Assembly (NCBI RefSeq): GCF_964340395.1
Contig: NC_135559.1
Span: 20,892,611-20,956,610, forward strand
Direction: 5' to 3'
Source: Glandiceps talaboti
Lineage: Eukaryota > Hemichordata > Enteropneusta > Spengelidae
Length of the DNA stretch: 64,000 bases
Within the stretch, counting starts at the first letter, position 1. Every line of letters starts with the position of its first letter. A program made the translations under genes and the position numbers. Below the pieces are notes generated by a model, which was not told the DNA's origin, made no database searches, and was given only the letters and a program-made list of their open reading frames with translations. Positions 10,871-23,300 of the stretch are shown one piece after another.

Positions 10871-13740
10871 TTGTTAGGGGCAACATCAAAAGTTCAATAT
10901 AATATATCTAACTTAATTGCTTAAGTTAGGTCCCAGACCCCCCCACCCCCCCATCTAACTTAACTGACCTAAAATTGAAAATCGTTTCAGACTCATACTG
11001 TATACTTCCACTTTCAAACAACGTAACAATATACTACTGAATTATAAATAAAAACAGAAAGCCATTTTAACCGTGTACCGCTGATAAATCGGACCGAGTG
11101 TACGCAGTGTTAAGGTGACCTTTTTTTTGTTTCTCATCTCCAGTGGAATAGTCAGGCGGGGCGGGCAAGCGAAATAAAAAAAGGGGGCAAGGAAAAAAAA
11201 TCTGTATTTTTTCAGTTCTATTCTCTGTCCTTCTTTTCTCTTCTCTTTATTGAATTCCTTGTTACACGTCTCTTTCCTTCATTTTAGCAAGGTTGACAAG
11301 TCCGTAGAATAACTTTGTAAGAAGATGAATACTTATCATCCTGATGGGTGTATATCTGTAGCCAGGAACTATTGTATAATTTTATCAGGAGTACTATTAC
11401 ACTTCGTCCTTATTAATCAAAGTGGCATTGACATCGCTAATTTGAACTTTAGTATGTAACTTTTTGAGGAATGCAGTATGACTTTTACCAATTTTAAGCA
11501 TAATTTTGAAAATGATAGAAATATTCTGAGCTATTATTACATTGCAGCAAAATGTACCACACGGCGGCATTAATTTCGAACCCTGTCCCTCATCAAACCT
11601 CAACAAATTCAGCCACGAAAGACACATGCTGCTCCGACGTAACAAAGGGGGTGGGGGTGTGGGTAGACGGCAGTGTTCTGCCAAGGTTTCCAACAAGTCA
11701 CGGTGGGACAAAGCGCCGGGCCCCTTGGTTGCAAAAAGTGGGGTCATTTGACAGGGAGTGGGGTCAATTATTATTGCCTATGAAATATTCATATAAATTA
11801 TCTCAGACCACTATAGAGATACTGTGGTCTTAGATATTCCATTACACATAGACTATTACCTAACAACATAAAAAAATTCCATTCACAATAACAGTTCCCA
11901 GTAAGCTGTTTTTTGAAAATTGTGGACTACACATTACACCTTAGAAAAAGAAGGCAATTAAGATTATGTATTTTTAAGTCATTTCTACAGAGTATATTAT
12001 ATATTGTTTTGAAAGATTGGACAGCCAGGTAGTCACAATTTTTAATCTGAATATCATGAATAGCAGTGCTCAAATTTATAATTCCCTTTTTTCAGACAAA
12101 GACAAAGAACAACTTCAAAATAAGTCACAGGGAACATATGATTGAATAAAAACTTTGAGAAATCCTAATCTTGTAACCACTTGTTTCATTTGTAGAACTG
12201 TTAGTACACTGCTGTGTTTTAATATCATTCCCTCTTCAAATTCATGACTGAGGTTAAGAAAAACCAACATTTTGAAGAAAAAAAATCCCTGACTTTAAAA
12301 AGTACCAAATGTGAACGAAAAACTTACAAATAATACAGTCAAACAAACTTTGAAATAATTTATTTTTTTATTAATTACCGTTACTGGCTGTGTATCATGA
12401 TTTGGTCCTGTGATATCAAATGACAGCATTAGTTACATACTGTAAACTTGATACGGAAAGCTGACATTAGGTGTCCTTGAAACTCAGAAATCGTGAACTA
12501 AAACTATCAACGTCAAAGTTAGGATGCTTTGTAAATACCACTGTAATTATTTTCTGATTTGCACAACAAGTTCATTCTTCATGTCTGACTGGGCGCACAT
12601 GCATCGGCCGTCTATATGGCCATGCCAGTTATCACGCATTGATTCAGTCAGTGCCCAACATTCACATATGTGTCACTGTCAACATCATGCAACATGATCC
12701 CCTAACAGTCTAACACAGCTTTTTCGGAATCAAAATACACATGTACTCATTTTGTTTCCATTAATCTAACCCATCAACAAATGAAAATCACAACCTGTCC
12801 CATAAATTTGGTTTACTAAGGCTTCTGAGCTGTGGCAGATAGATGTTCCGATTTCCGGTAGCAAGTTCAGTGTTTCGTACACGTCAGTGAGTAGGTCAGA
12901 GGTCGCGACAGTGATGGTAGACAAAACATGTGACGAGAGACGTCCATTTCGACGTCTCATCTACTCCCTCTAATGTTTCAATTTGTAGATTAAATTTATC
13001 AAAGTTGATCTTTTTGTGTCATTTTTTATGTTACCAATAGAACTGTGCGTTGTCACTGTACTAGTATCTTATATGAGTGACAACAAAACTTTCCCTCACG
13101 GAGTCAGTACACTTCTTGTGGGATTGACGTCAGGGCCTGGCCCTGGACTTAGATAATTTTGATGTTTGCCGTAAAATGAATGTGCCAAAGCGGCGCAAGG
13201 TGGGGAAATTATTGCGTCATTTGTAATTTTAGGGGGCCAATGTTGCAAGGTCGTGGCCTCGGCAGAACATACACTGGTCTAAGACGCCATGAGGAACGTT
13301 TGATGTTCATTCGAACCTTACAGTCTTGCTGTGTTGAATTCAAGGGTCGAGTCGGTCGGAAATAAAAAAAACGTTGTTTTTTTCTGATGTCGGAGCTGGA
13401 AATTAGGGTCGGTCGGGAGATGAGAAACAGAAAAATAAAAAGGGCCGCCCTTATAGGTAAAAGCAGCCTTGAAATCGTACTAAATTTGCTAAATATGACG
13501 TTAAATCGTTTTTGACGGTTGAGAAATTAATTTGGCCAAAACCCCCCCACCCCCAAACTAAAGCAATTAAGTTTTTTTGTAAACATCGATCTTTTGACGT
13601 CGCCCCTTATCAATGTATCATTACGGGATGAAGCCATTAATCAAGCAAGTGGGGTTTCACAATTAAACAATATTTATTATACCTGACTTGCTGGCTCACC
13701 AAGTATAAGGTTTGTAGCACTTGAACGGCTAATGGGGGGA
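10871..13740. other. intronic stretch without recognised genes
   Basis: Non-repetitive, AT-rich sequence with homopolymer runs. Short open frames (for example 11397-11747) show no protein features. A degenerate CTCAGACCAC/GTGGTCTTAG hairpin lies at 11794-11825. Confidence 0.6.
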
Positions 13741-13744
13741 AACC

Positions 13745-14277
13745 GTCATGTGTACCAAATTATGTTTAGTTTGCAGAGTGCATTCTCATGTTACACCCTA
13801 ATTACTGAAAATAATTAATTATGCAAATGACTGATTAAAGCTAAGCATAACATAAATAAGTTTTATATGCACCTTGGTATCATGAATGTATATACCAAAT
13901 TTTATAGAACTTGAAGCTTGCACTCTTCACATATGGCCTAATTACTGAAAATCATTAATTGTTTTAGTTATCAATTATATGAGTCATTAAAACTACAAGC
14001 AATATTATCAAACGTTATGAGAAATGCACTTTGTTATCAACAATGTATATCCCAAATTATATTGATAAGAGATAGCCTAATTACCGAAAATTATTATTAT
14101 GGGAATTTTTCATGGAATTCATGGAATGTTTATTAAACCTAATCAATTCTAGCCATCATCCCCCAAAATGTGAACGAAATTTCGTTTTAAGTGAGCTAGC
14201 CGTTTTTGATAAAACGATGGCAGGCAGACAGACAGACAGACAGACAGACAGACATAGCCTGGGACAGACATACAAGC

Positions 14278-14310
<33 letters not shown>
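13745..14310 (+). repeat. tandem repeat family ending in (CAGA)n
   Basis: Three diverged units of the 10.3-kb family, then a conserved tail AGCTAGCCGTTTTTGATAAA leading into (CAGA)n at about 14222-14255 and 14276-14310. The inverted copy at 58440-58740 has the same order, tail GTTTTGGAGAAAACGATGAT and (CAGA)n. The family therefore has a defined 3' end with a microsatellite. Confidence 0.7.
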
Positions 14311-14915
14311 CACTTTTTATTCCTAAAACATAATCTTCCAATACGGGAGGTAAAACCAATGGAATTTGGTGAGCAGAAAGAGGCTGCCTCAACACCAATC
14401 AGGATCATTAAGAATAGTTGTTCCAGCTGTTAACGTTTTAACAGATAAATACATATTTCTCGCCCGCGCCCTTATACTACATATAGCTAATATGATGTTG
14501 GCCTGGTGTTTCATACATGTATATGGGACATATTGCGTTTTTTACACAGAGCTAAAATGTTCCAACTCTAGATTAACAATAACAGAGACACTACAAACAC
14601 AGCAGGAACCTTTGCCACATCACATAGTACACTGATAAGCATTGCTGTTTTTTCACAGTCCAGAACAATAGGCTTCTAATTAAAACATTAAACATGGACT
14701 TTATGATTTTAATGACACCGGCTGCAACTGATTATTTTTTAACAGATAATCAACATAAACTTACGTCTTCTACATCCCCACTATTCACTGCAGCTACGTC
14801 ATAGGTTTTGTTTGCATTAGATGTATTTTGAGGGTGTGTAAATGTCATGTTACATGAGTAAAACTCCATGCCTACGTCGTGTTAGCTGTAACAAATATAG
14901 GAAATATGTACTCAC

Positions 14916-15002
14916 CCTTATTCCTGCGTAAAAATCGATGCTATACCTTGCTTCGCTTGTTGTGTCACTTCCTTCGAAGCTACTTGTTACAGCACACTTA
15001 AT
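14916..15002 (-). CDS. VWDE-like gene, 29-codon exon
   Basis: An 87-bp exon, phase 0 at both ends, between acceptor ...cttctcag and donor GTGAGT. It encodes IKCAVTSSFEGSDTTSEARY followed by SIDFYAGIR. It joins LYTLGQT of the previous exon to AHEQEIFVKENG of the next with no phase conflict. The 'IKCAV' strand supplies the partner cysteine expected after the CSFES strand of the previous exon. It is too short to be a domain by itself; the support is the splice consensus, the matching phase and its position. Confidence 0.82.
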
Positions 15003-15129
15003 CTGAGAAGTAAATGAAAATGCAACAACAGTAAATTGTACAATTGTACAAAATTGTTTATCCACCTGCTGATCTATGCTAGGTATAGGTGTTCATTTGC
15101 TGAATGAGTCCAGTTGCCTATTCAACCCT

Positions 15130-15590
15130 ATTGTTACCTTTGCAATATACACGATCGATTGGCTGTTGATATGGGCATGGTCATGTTGCTAGACATATTT
15201 ACATACATTGCTTGAATGTTCGTTCAATTCTCTATGAAAACCTGATGTTATCTTTGTGATATACATCATCATGTTGCCATGGGCGTGGCCTTTTTGAATG
15301 TTTGTTCAAATATTTATTAATCCCTCTGTAATGTATGCGATCATTTGGTTGTTGCTATGGGCGTGGTCTTGTTGATAATCATATTTGCATACACTTTTTG
15401 GAATGTTTGTTCCGTTGTCTAAGAATCCCTGTTGTTAATTTTGTGATATAGATAATTGTTTGGCTGTTGGTATGGGCTTGGACATGGTTCCTAGGGATAT
15501 TTGCATACATTTTTGAATGTTTACTTACATACGTACCAGATGATGCTGTTATTTTAGCAAAATATACTGGCATTTGGTTGTTGCTAGGGG
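15130..15590 (+). repeat. diverged tandem repeat, about 115-bp unit
   Basis: Four units with TTTGCATACATTTTTGAATG, TTGTTATCTTTGTGATATAC and GGCTGTTGCTATGGGCGTGG. No coding potential. Immediately upstream (on the minus strand) of the exon at 14916-15002. Confidence 0.75.
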
Positions 15591-15599
15591 CCAAAATGT

Positions 15600-16000
15600 T
15601 TTGACAAAAATCTGCAAAATATCGCTTCTAGAAACATCTCACCAAATTGCAATCTCATTGACCAAATACTTTTTGAGATATATAAGTTTTTGACCAAAAT
15701 TCTCAATTTTTCATTTTCAATTTGTTTGACCAAAAAGACATTTAAGCCCTACTTTGCATATTACTGATGGAATGAATAAACCTTAATTTACTTACCCCTA
15801 AGAACATTTCCACTAAATTTCAGACCAAGCTACCCTGTACTTTTTGGTTTTAGTAATTTTTTACCAAAAGTGACATATTTTGACCCAGATCACATACCTG
15901 TGATTCGATAATTTTGCTTGGAACAATTTCCCAACTAAACTCCAAAAATATAGTCCCACCAAATACCAAGGCAATCGGTCGAGCGGTTTTTGACTTAAAG

Positions 16001-16061
<61 letters not shown>

Positions 16062-16070
16062 CAGACACCG
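15600..16070 (+). repeat. dispersed repeat ending in (CA)n
   Basis: Stretches such as CCAAGGCAATCGGTCGAGCG followed by GTTTTTGACTTAAAGTCG lead into a (CA)n tract at 16003-16058. The layout parallels the (CAGA)n-tailed family: a conserved CGGTTTTTGA block and then a microsatellite. Confidence 0.5.
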
Positions 16071-16561
16071 CACCATGCCTATAGCACTACTGAACCTTAT
16101 CAGTCCAGTTGTTCTAAAAATAAGGTCAAAACCACAAAAATGTTCCTTCATTTTCTCACCGTCTTTCACCAATTTCACAATAAGTCTATTTTATACATTA
16201 TACAATGGATTCATATATGGAAGCAGGACCATAAATTATCTGTTTTAAATACAATGCAAATATGGAAAATGGCGAAGATTAATTTTGGTAATGTTGTTTA
16301 AAAATTAATTGTGTTGTAAGACATGACTGAATATTTCTATTTTATAGTTCAATATTTTCCACTGTTAAACAATCGACAATGTTTTGGACAGTGACTTCAT
16401 AATGAGTGAAAATTTTGTTTATTTTTTTATTATTGTGCTATTAGTAGAATTGACATAATGTATTGAATATATATTGTTCGACAACTAGATATGACTGTTT
16501 TGCTGTACATGACCAATTTTATATGATGAACATTGGTTATCAATTTATTGTATTTACCTAC

Positions 16562-16848
16562 CGTTTGACCAAGGGTATATAAACCCTCATTTTGAAGGAT
16601 TGGGTGGCTGAACTGAGATAACGTTGCTTTATATGAGCCCTGGTCGTTGGTATCTTCACTTAGGTTATCCGTCCAAACAAGTTCGTCTTCAACATACCAG
16701 TCGACTTTGTACAGTCCTCTATGGACGACATTTAGTTCACTCTCAAATGAACAGTGAAATACAGGAATGTTCACTAATTGTTGTTTGATAAGTTGTTCTT
16801 CTACATTGACAGTAAGAACTGGATTTGATGATAGCTTGGGAAAAGAAG
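16562..16848 (-). CDS. VWDE-like gene, exon after the D8C domain
   Basis: 287-bp exon: acceptor tttttttgcag just above 16848 and donor GTAGGT just below 16562. It starts with CT, completing a codon begun in the D8C exon, and ends in phase 0 after 95 codons. The peptide starts SFPKLSSNPVLTVNV and contains FHCSFES, YKVDWYVEDELVWTD and EGLYTLGQT. The pattern of an isolated cysteine and a W-Y-V-E-D strand matches the beta-sandwich-like stretch between the D8C and VWD regions of VWDE proteins. The open frame continues into intron on both sides, so the borders rest on splice sites and phase. The 5' intron is the one filled by the giant CACTA element. Confidence 0.85.
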
Positions 16849-16993
16849 CTGCAAAAAAAACCAATAATTCCCTGCTAGTATTAGTATGGCATGTCATGAT
16901 TATATGACGGTATATTCGGTATTGAGATTATTTTAAATATTTACATAACATAATACTCCCAAAATACAGATTATAATATATAAATTGCATTGG

Positions 16994-17099
<106 letters not shown>

Positions 17100-17682
17100 T
17101 TAAATCATACTTACATGTACACGGGGGTCCGAAACCTGTAGGGGAGTTTTTACCTTCCGGACACCTCAAAAGAGTTCCTTTAAAAAATAGATGGGTAGAG
17201 ATTTTCATAATTTGAGATGGATGGTATTGCATATATCACATTATTAATTATTTAATTAAATACTATTATATATTATATTATAGCATTACCAATTCCAGTG
17301 AATTTTGTGACGTCATCGCTGTACATTATTACTGATAATGTACTCCGTTATTGGGCATCGCGGACCCGGAACGAGCATAACAATACAAGCTTATTTGTTC
17401 TGTTTCTTCATACGACTAGGTATTTTTTCGAAATGTATGTTGTTACTTATGATTGTCATTTCCACTGTTTAAAAATACAATGCATCCATGAAACAAGTTT
17501 GTGTTCACAGCAGTTCATTGAAGTGTACATGTATATGTGTGTGTACGTGTGTCGCTATGATTAGTATTCAGCTTCCGGGCCGAACATGGCAGTCGATGTT
17601 CAGCGCTGTGTATATTATACGTTGTTTTGCGTTTCTCGGTCTACAAATTCACTGGAATTGGCAAAACTATAAAATAATAACA

Positions 17683-17820
17683 ATAATGTACGCCCTCCCA
17701 GTCCATAATGAACTCAAGCAAACTTTGCACTCCATAATGGGCTCGGCTGTCGCCTCGCCCATTATGTCGTTCAAAGTTTGCTTTCGTCCATTATGGGCTG
17801 TGAGGGCGTACATTATTGTT
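17683..17820. mobile_element. hairpin MITE, about 138 bp
   Basis: ACAATAATGTACGCCCTC... pairs with ...GAGGGCGTACATTATTGT, and the arms stay complementary inwards (AAGCAAACTTTG, CCATAATGGGC) to a short loop near 17745. The flanks, (T)AAAATAATA and TTAAATAATA, suggest an 8-9-bp AT-rich target duplication, ambiguous in this low-complexity context. Confidence 0.7.
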
Positions 17821-17837
17821 TAAATAATAATAATAAT

Positions 17838-18570
17838 TTTGATAATAATGTACTTTATTTGCATATTGACCATCTTACCTGGGGTAGTTTGTTACACTGA
17901 TATCAAAAAAGAGGGTTATTTTATGAACATTTGTTGCCATAGTAACTAAAATCACCATAAAATGCCAATTATGTTTTCCAAAAGTTTACATAAAACAGAA
18001 AAAAAAAAAATTAATAAAAACTTTAATTGTTTTTGGCATGTATGAGTTGTTGCTATCTGTTGTAACATAGATAGTCTAATATAGGAGATCTGTTTCCATG
18101 GAGATGTACAGTAGGCTTAAAAATGTCATTTTGGCTAAATACATATGAATCTGAAAAATAACGTTATGAGTTTAATAATAATCTATTTTATTTGCATATT
18201 GACCACCCTACATAGGGTAGTTTGTTCTGCTGAGTTCAAAAAAGTGGTCATTTTATGAACATCAGGTGTCATGGTAACCAAAATAACCATATTATGTGGA
18301 TTTTTTAAAAGTTAAACAAAACATTTTAAAATATTAAAATGCTGGAAAACATGTCCTTACTGTTGGCATTTACGAGTTGATGATATCAGTTGTAACACAA
18401 ATTATCTAAAATAGGAGAGCTGTTTCCATGGAAACATAAAGTACGCTTACAAATGCCATGATTTAGTGAAAAATGCGTATCTCACATATACCACCCACAA
18501 GAATGACTTTGGTATTAAACTACTTCCTAACCAGATTATTTTGTTACACTGTGTCCAAATAAAATATGCA
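17838..18570 (+). repeat. direct repeat, about 330-bp unit, two and a bit copies
   Basis: TTTATTTGCATATTGACCA, GGGTAGTTTGTT, TTTTATGAACAT, and the TAGGAGA-CTGTTTCCATGGA block occur in both 17838-18170 and 18168-18480. A third, partial unit starts at about 18480. Confidence 0.75.
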
Positions 18571-19785
18571 ACTAGTTAGTGGTTGTGAAAAGTTGGTATG
18601 CATGTCAGAAGATCTTTGCCGATTAAAAGGTTGAACCGACTACATGCAAGGTCCAGGAGGACACAAACATATTGTAAAGAAAATAGCCCAAAATTGTTAA
18701 GTATCCACCTCTGCTAGGATAAAAAAAATTGAAGTGCCCCCCCCCCCTTCCATTTTAAATAGCAGATAAAATTTGTTTACAATACAGAAACTTATGCATA
18801 CATATATACTGCTCACATTACCATCCAAGTTTAATTACACAAGTACCCTGCCTGTAAAACAATGTCTACCAAGACATTTTCTTTGCAAATGTGTTTTACT
18901 GTTTCTGTCCCGTTGGCATGTACTGAGATATTCGGGAACTTTTTTCCTTTAAAAACATAATCTATCAAATGTGTCATTATCCTTTAACTCAAGTGTTTTT
19001 GAAGTAGTCATATGAACATCTTTTAAATCGATAATCACATGTCTTTAGATATTTATGTTTGAAAATATTTTGTCATAACTATTTATGTATTTTTGAATAT
19101 ACATGGACGTGGAGACTCCGAGTTTTTATCGGAAGATCTAGACAAAAACCTCTCTAATACATATAAAAGAAAATTATTGCCATTACTTGATTAATAGACT
19201 ACATGTAACTGTTTGTTGAAAATGATTTTTGCACCTAGCAGAGGAAAAGGCTAATTTACAGTAATTCTGATCCTGGATATGTTCAATTTTGAAGCTGCTT
19301 TCTACACATTTAAGATACTGGAATGTTTTGGATCAAAAAGAACGAGTGCTATTCAACTCTTACAATTATGTATCATTTCGTATGTGCAATTTGAAGGATT
19401 TTAAAATCAGACAATTGTTTGTTACATGTGTTAATTTGTTGAAATAGGCTGACAAACTATTAAAAGGTTAATTCCCATTTATGAGGAGTCATGAAGTCAA
19501 TTTATATTTCAGGTACCCCCATGACCCACATTATTTTATTTTTTTTCAGATACATACACTGTGCATATTTTTTGGAGTACACTCTGAAATCTCCCCCCCC
19601 CCCCACAAGTTTTAAGCCTAACCGAGAATGAATTCAACTATCCATATAAACGTTGGTAAGTAGAGGAGTCAGTGAGATTTCCTGGATAGAGTTAACAGAA
19701 ACCAGCCATATAGGAACCAGCTATACAGAAAGCATAATTTAGCAATATCTTGGGCGAATCCAATCCCGGATATAGCCACAATGAA
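18571..19785. other. intronic stretch left of the CACTA element
   Basis: No gene, RNA or clear repeat recognised; a few C homopolymers. Ends at the ACG target duplication. Confidence 0.6.
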
Positions 19786-19788
19786 ACG

Positions 19789-20047
19789 CACTAGTAGAAA
19801 AAATAGTACAGTTTACGACACTTTCCGTACTATAGTTCAGATTGAGTTCAATTCTGTACTTTTATGCTGATGAGGTGGACGTTTCTGTACTTTCCCATTA
19901 GCGCCTGTCTAATCGGATTATACTCGATCTGAAAAATAGTTCAGATTGCGAGTCGGAAGTGATTTGAATACATTTGCATTTAGTTCAGAATATATTCATG
20001 AGTTCACCCCCATAACCGGGCAGTAAACAAATGAATATTCAAATCTA
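19789..20047 (+). repeat. CACTA terminal inverted repeat, outer left
   Basis: 259 bp, matching the complement of 54832-55090. It contains three spaced AGTTCAGA-type motifs. Similarity stops abruptly after ...ATTCAAATCTA, where left and right interiors diverge. Confidence 0.9.
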
Positions 20048-20311
20048 TCTCGCCTGCATGTGATTCAAGGCGTGTACACTAATTGTTTGACCCACAGAAA
20101 ACTAACAGTAACACTATTTAGTTAGTTAGTTGTCTGTGTTTGACCACATGAAGGCGGAGGGGGAGGGTGCAAAAGAAAAGGGTTACACACATGTACAGTG
20201 TATGATATGATGAGAGCTACATTTAATGTACATGTACATACGAACTGACATGTATACGTACATGTACAACTACGCTAGCATGTAAACGTTAGCAAAAACT
20301 CTTACTACTAC

Positions 20312-20343
20312 CTCAGACCACTAAAATACTAGAGTGGTCTGAG
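20312..20343. repeat. second short palindrome family, CTCAGACCACT...AGTGGTCTGAG
   Basis: 32-bp perfect-ended hairpin embedded in a (TAC)n-like context, flanked on both sides by CTACTAC, so the target duplication is ambiguous (7-9 bp). A related hairpin (CTCAGACCACAATG...ACCTGAG, 32472-32497) is flanked by ACTACAT on both sides. Degenerate relatives lie at 11794-11825, 21467 and 32411. Inner counterparts about 13.07 kb to the right. Confidence 0.6.
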
Positions 20344-23300
20344 CTACTACTACTTGCAAAAAGTATTTACAAGCATTTCCATGTAGGTCAATGAAATATC
20401 ACCTATGTGGGTTATACTTCAATAGTCGGTCAAACAGCGTAAAGGTCTACATTCTACAATGACAGACATGATTGTTCAACTCGGTGCGATCTAAGATGAA
20501 TTCACGGTGTATATTTGGTTACGTCGCCTTTGAATTGATGATGACGACTCGTCCGACCTAGACTGTTCTGGTCCAGTTTCAAGTGAAAGTCAGAATTATC
20601 ACGGTGCCATTGATTATACTAACTGTGATGAAACTCGCCCACTCTAGTCTCTATGACTTCATTAGCCCCAAAATGCAAGAACTTAATAATGGTATTGTAA
20701 ATCGAAGTTCATGCATGCTCTGACTGTCGCCTGTTTTTTGTTTTCTTACATTTTATACAATTTTGAATTGTTAGCTTTGTATTTCCTGCATTAATGTTGA
20801 AAACTGGTCTTTTTACTGTGCGTCTTCAATGCGCAGGTAAAATAGTGTGTTAATCTAGCATCGTGAGTACGCGCTCGCTTATGGTTTCGCATACCTTGGA
20901 CCGCCTGTCATTCAGTATTGTTTTAGCCTATTTATTTCTAAAGAAAAATGGTCTGTAAAGGGACTGCTTTAGTTGTCACAGTGCCTTTGTGGATTTATAA
21001 ATCGATTTATGACAAGTGAGTCTACCTATTTTTTTTCCGACCCACTCAGTCAAGGAGTGCGATACACCAATCACCGTGTATTTAGCTTTGTATACAGTGT
21101 ATGGATAATAGCAAGTTTCGGGACTGAAAAATCATAAATTGTTTGTTAGACTTATTTTTTATTCAATGTAATCTGGGTTGATTGGGAATTTTCAGATATC
21201 AGGATTTAAACCTCGGATTTCAACTCAGAAAGGCTATATTTTTTGCCTCAGTCTGAATTATATTAGTAGAACTCTCACCAACGTTCCCAATGTGAAGTGA
21301 TCTGAAAGTTGGTGAGAGGTCCTCACGTTGGATTGCAGCACTGCATGTTCTTGCCGAGAAGATAAAGAGGTGTAGTAATTATGGTTTAAAACTGACTTTT
21401 ACAAACGCCAGTCGTGTAGGGTCTATGATTTTTTATGTTGTGGATGAATGCGGCACTTTGATCTGAACCTCAGACCACTATAATAGGAACAGACTAGAAT
21501 CGCTTTTTGTTTTAGGTGTAAATGGGGCTCTAAACCCATCTTCTCTGTCGTGCATGGTTACCCTTCAAACCTGCTTCAAGCCGAACGTTGTGCAAAACGA
21601 TACTTCGTGTCTTTACGGTTTTTTTTTGCAATTGTGTTTTAGTGGCCTGAGTCTGAACAAGTGTTCATACAGTACAGCAAAGTCCCACCAACAAAATCCA
21701 TAGCAATAGATGCAGGAAAACCTCAGTATGGGCGACGGTGAAATTATGGTGTTAATTCTAAAACTTTTGAAAGCAAGAACATATGTTTGTGCAACTTTTG
21801 TATTAAAAGCATACCATTCCAATTCAAGGACAACGATTTTGTTCAGAAATGGTGGTAGGACTATAATCCTTCCTACCTCCTTCCTTCCTACCTCCATAGT
21901 TCAAAACCGCTGATCGTAACTGCATGGTACAGCGCATCTACATTTATTTCTGAGTTCCGGAGGGCATTATTTGATAAGTACCCCATTCGTCCCTGTATTA
22001 GATCTTGTATAGTCATAACATTACAAAGATATGTGATTGTTGTGATCATTTCATTTGCTCATTATGTATTCAAGTGTAGTCAAATTTTCTTAGGTGTATG
22101 AGCAACTTTACTTCACCAATAAATTCTACTTTCTCACGAGTATTGTAAAATAACATGGCTATAATATGATACTACACAGCACGTTTTAGACGTATTTGCA
22201 TATCAATGTCATCTTCAAATTTTCTTGAAGAATTCTTCATCCAGATACTCTAACATACCTGCACACCAAATGTCAGCCCATTCAATCGATTAGTTTTGCG
22301 GCTGTCATTCATTTTTACTTTGAATTCTTTTATTTACAAAACAAATGACAGTTTTTGACCCCAAAAATGACCAAAAACAGAAAATTGAAAATATCTTGCT
22401 GTCATAAACAAATATGAATAGACTTCTCGATAAAATTCCATTTACTCATTGGGAACATCGAACGTACAATGTCAAAAAGTCGCACTGGCGCAAAGTATCA
22501 TGGGAAAACTTTCTTTGGCACACCTCACTTAGGAAATATAGCCGCAACAAAAAAGTTAATACTGGGATCATGTCTTTTTAAATTTAGCCTTTACCTTATA
22601 GAATAGAAGTATCAAAAGTGTATGCACTAACAAGTATCTGTGGTTTGTGCAAACATGCCAAATCGCTGATGATTGTTAAACAACAAAACTTTGCATACCA
22701 TTGTCATTAATAATTCTACGTTTTACTTCTGAATCAGTTCTAAACACTTACGATTGAAATGATCGTCAACGATACGCTGATTTGTAGTTGAGGGTAATTA
22801 AAAATATTTTACAATGACGATGTCGACCATTAGCCGATGGAGGTGACCCCAACCAAACCTGTCACAAGATGTAAACTTGCACACTTTTTGTGTGTCAATA
22901 TGTCTGTTCTGGTCAGTCTGTTTTGGGAATTTATGGTACACTCACTGTCGCAGTTTTCAGCCAGGGTCACGTTATTCGACGATTACTATTTGGATAAACA
23001 CTGCAAAAAAGTAACACCCGTCATTGTTGCTTAGACATTTTCCTAGGGTCTTTTTCAACATGATTTATAGTAAGAAGTAACTTTGTTGATGGTGTAGTCA
23101 CTGAATTTATAACCCTACATCGATGACTTAGTAATTGAACACGCAAATGAATTATCATGAACACTGATCTACAACCGATCCGACCCTGGGATTCGATCAC
23201 AATTCATGGCGTCGCTTGCCAGTCTATGTCTATGTCTTGGTCACGCAAACGTGAACACTCTGATATCTGAAACACTTCTTTGCTCCAGATACGCACCTTT

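Noticed and set aside
14112-14433. Possible CRISPR-like or coding array (RQTDRQTD)
   Set aside because: Simple (CAGA)n microsatellite without spacers.
21613-21897. 94-aa minus-strand frame present in both CACTA copies
   Set aside because: No recognisable domain, and conservation is trivial between near-identical copies; not called as a gene.
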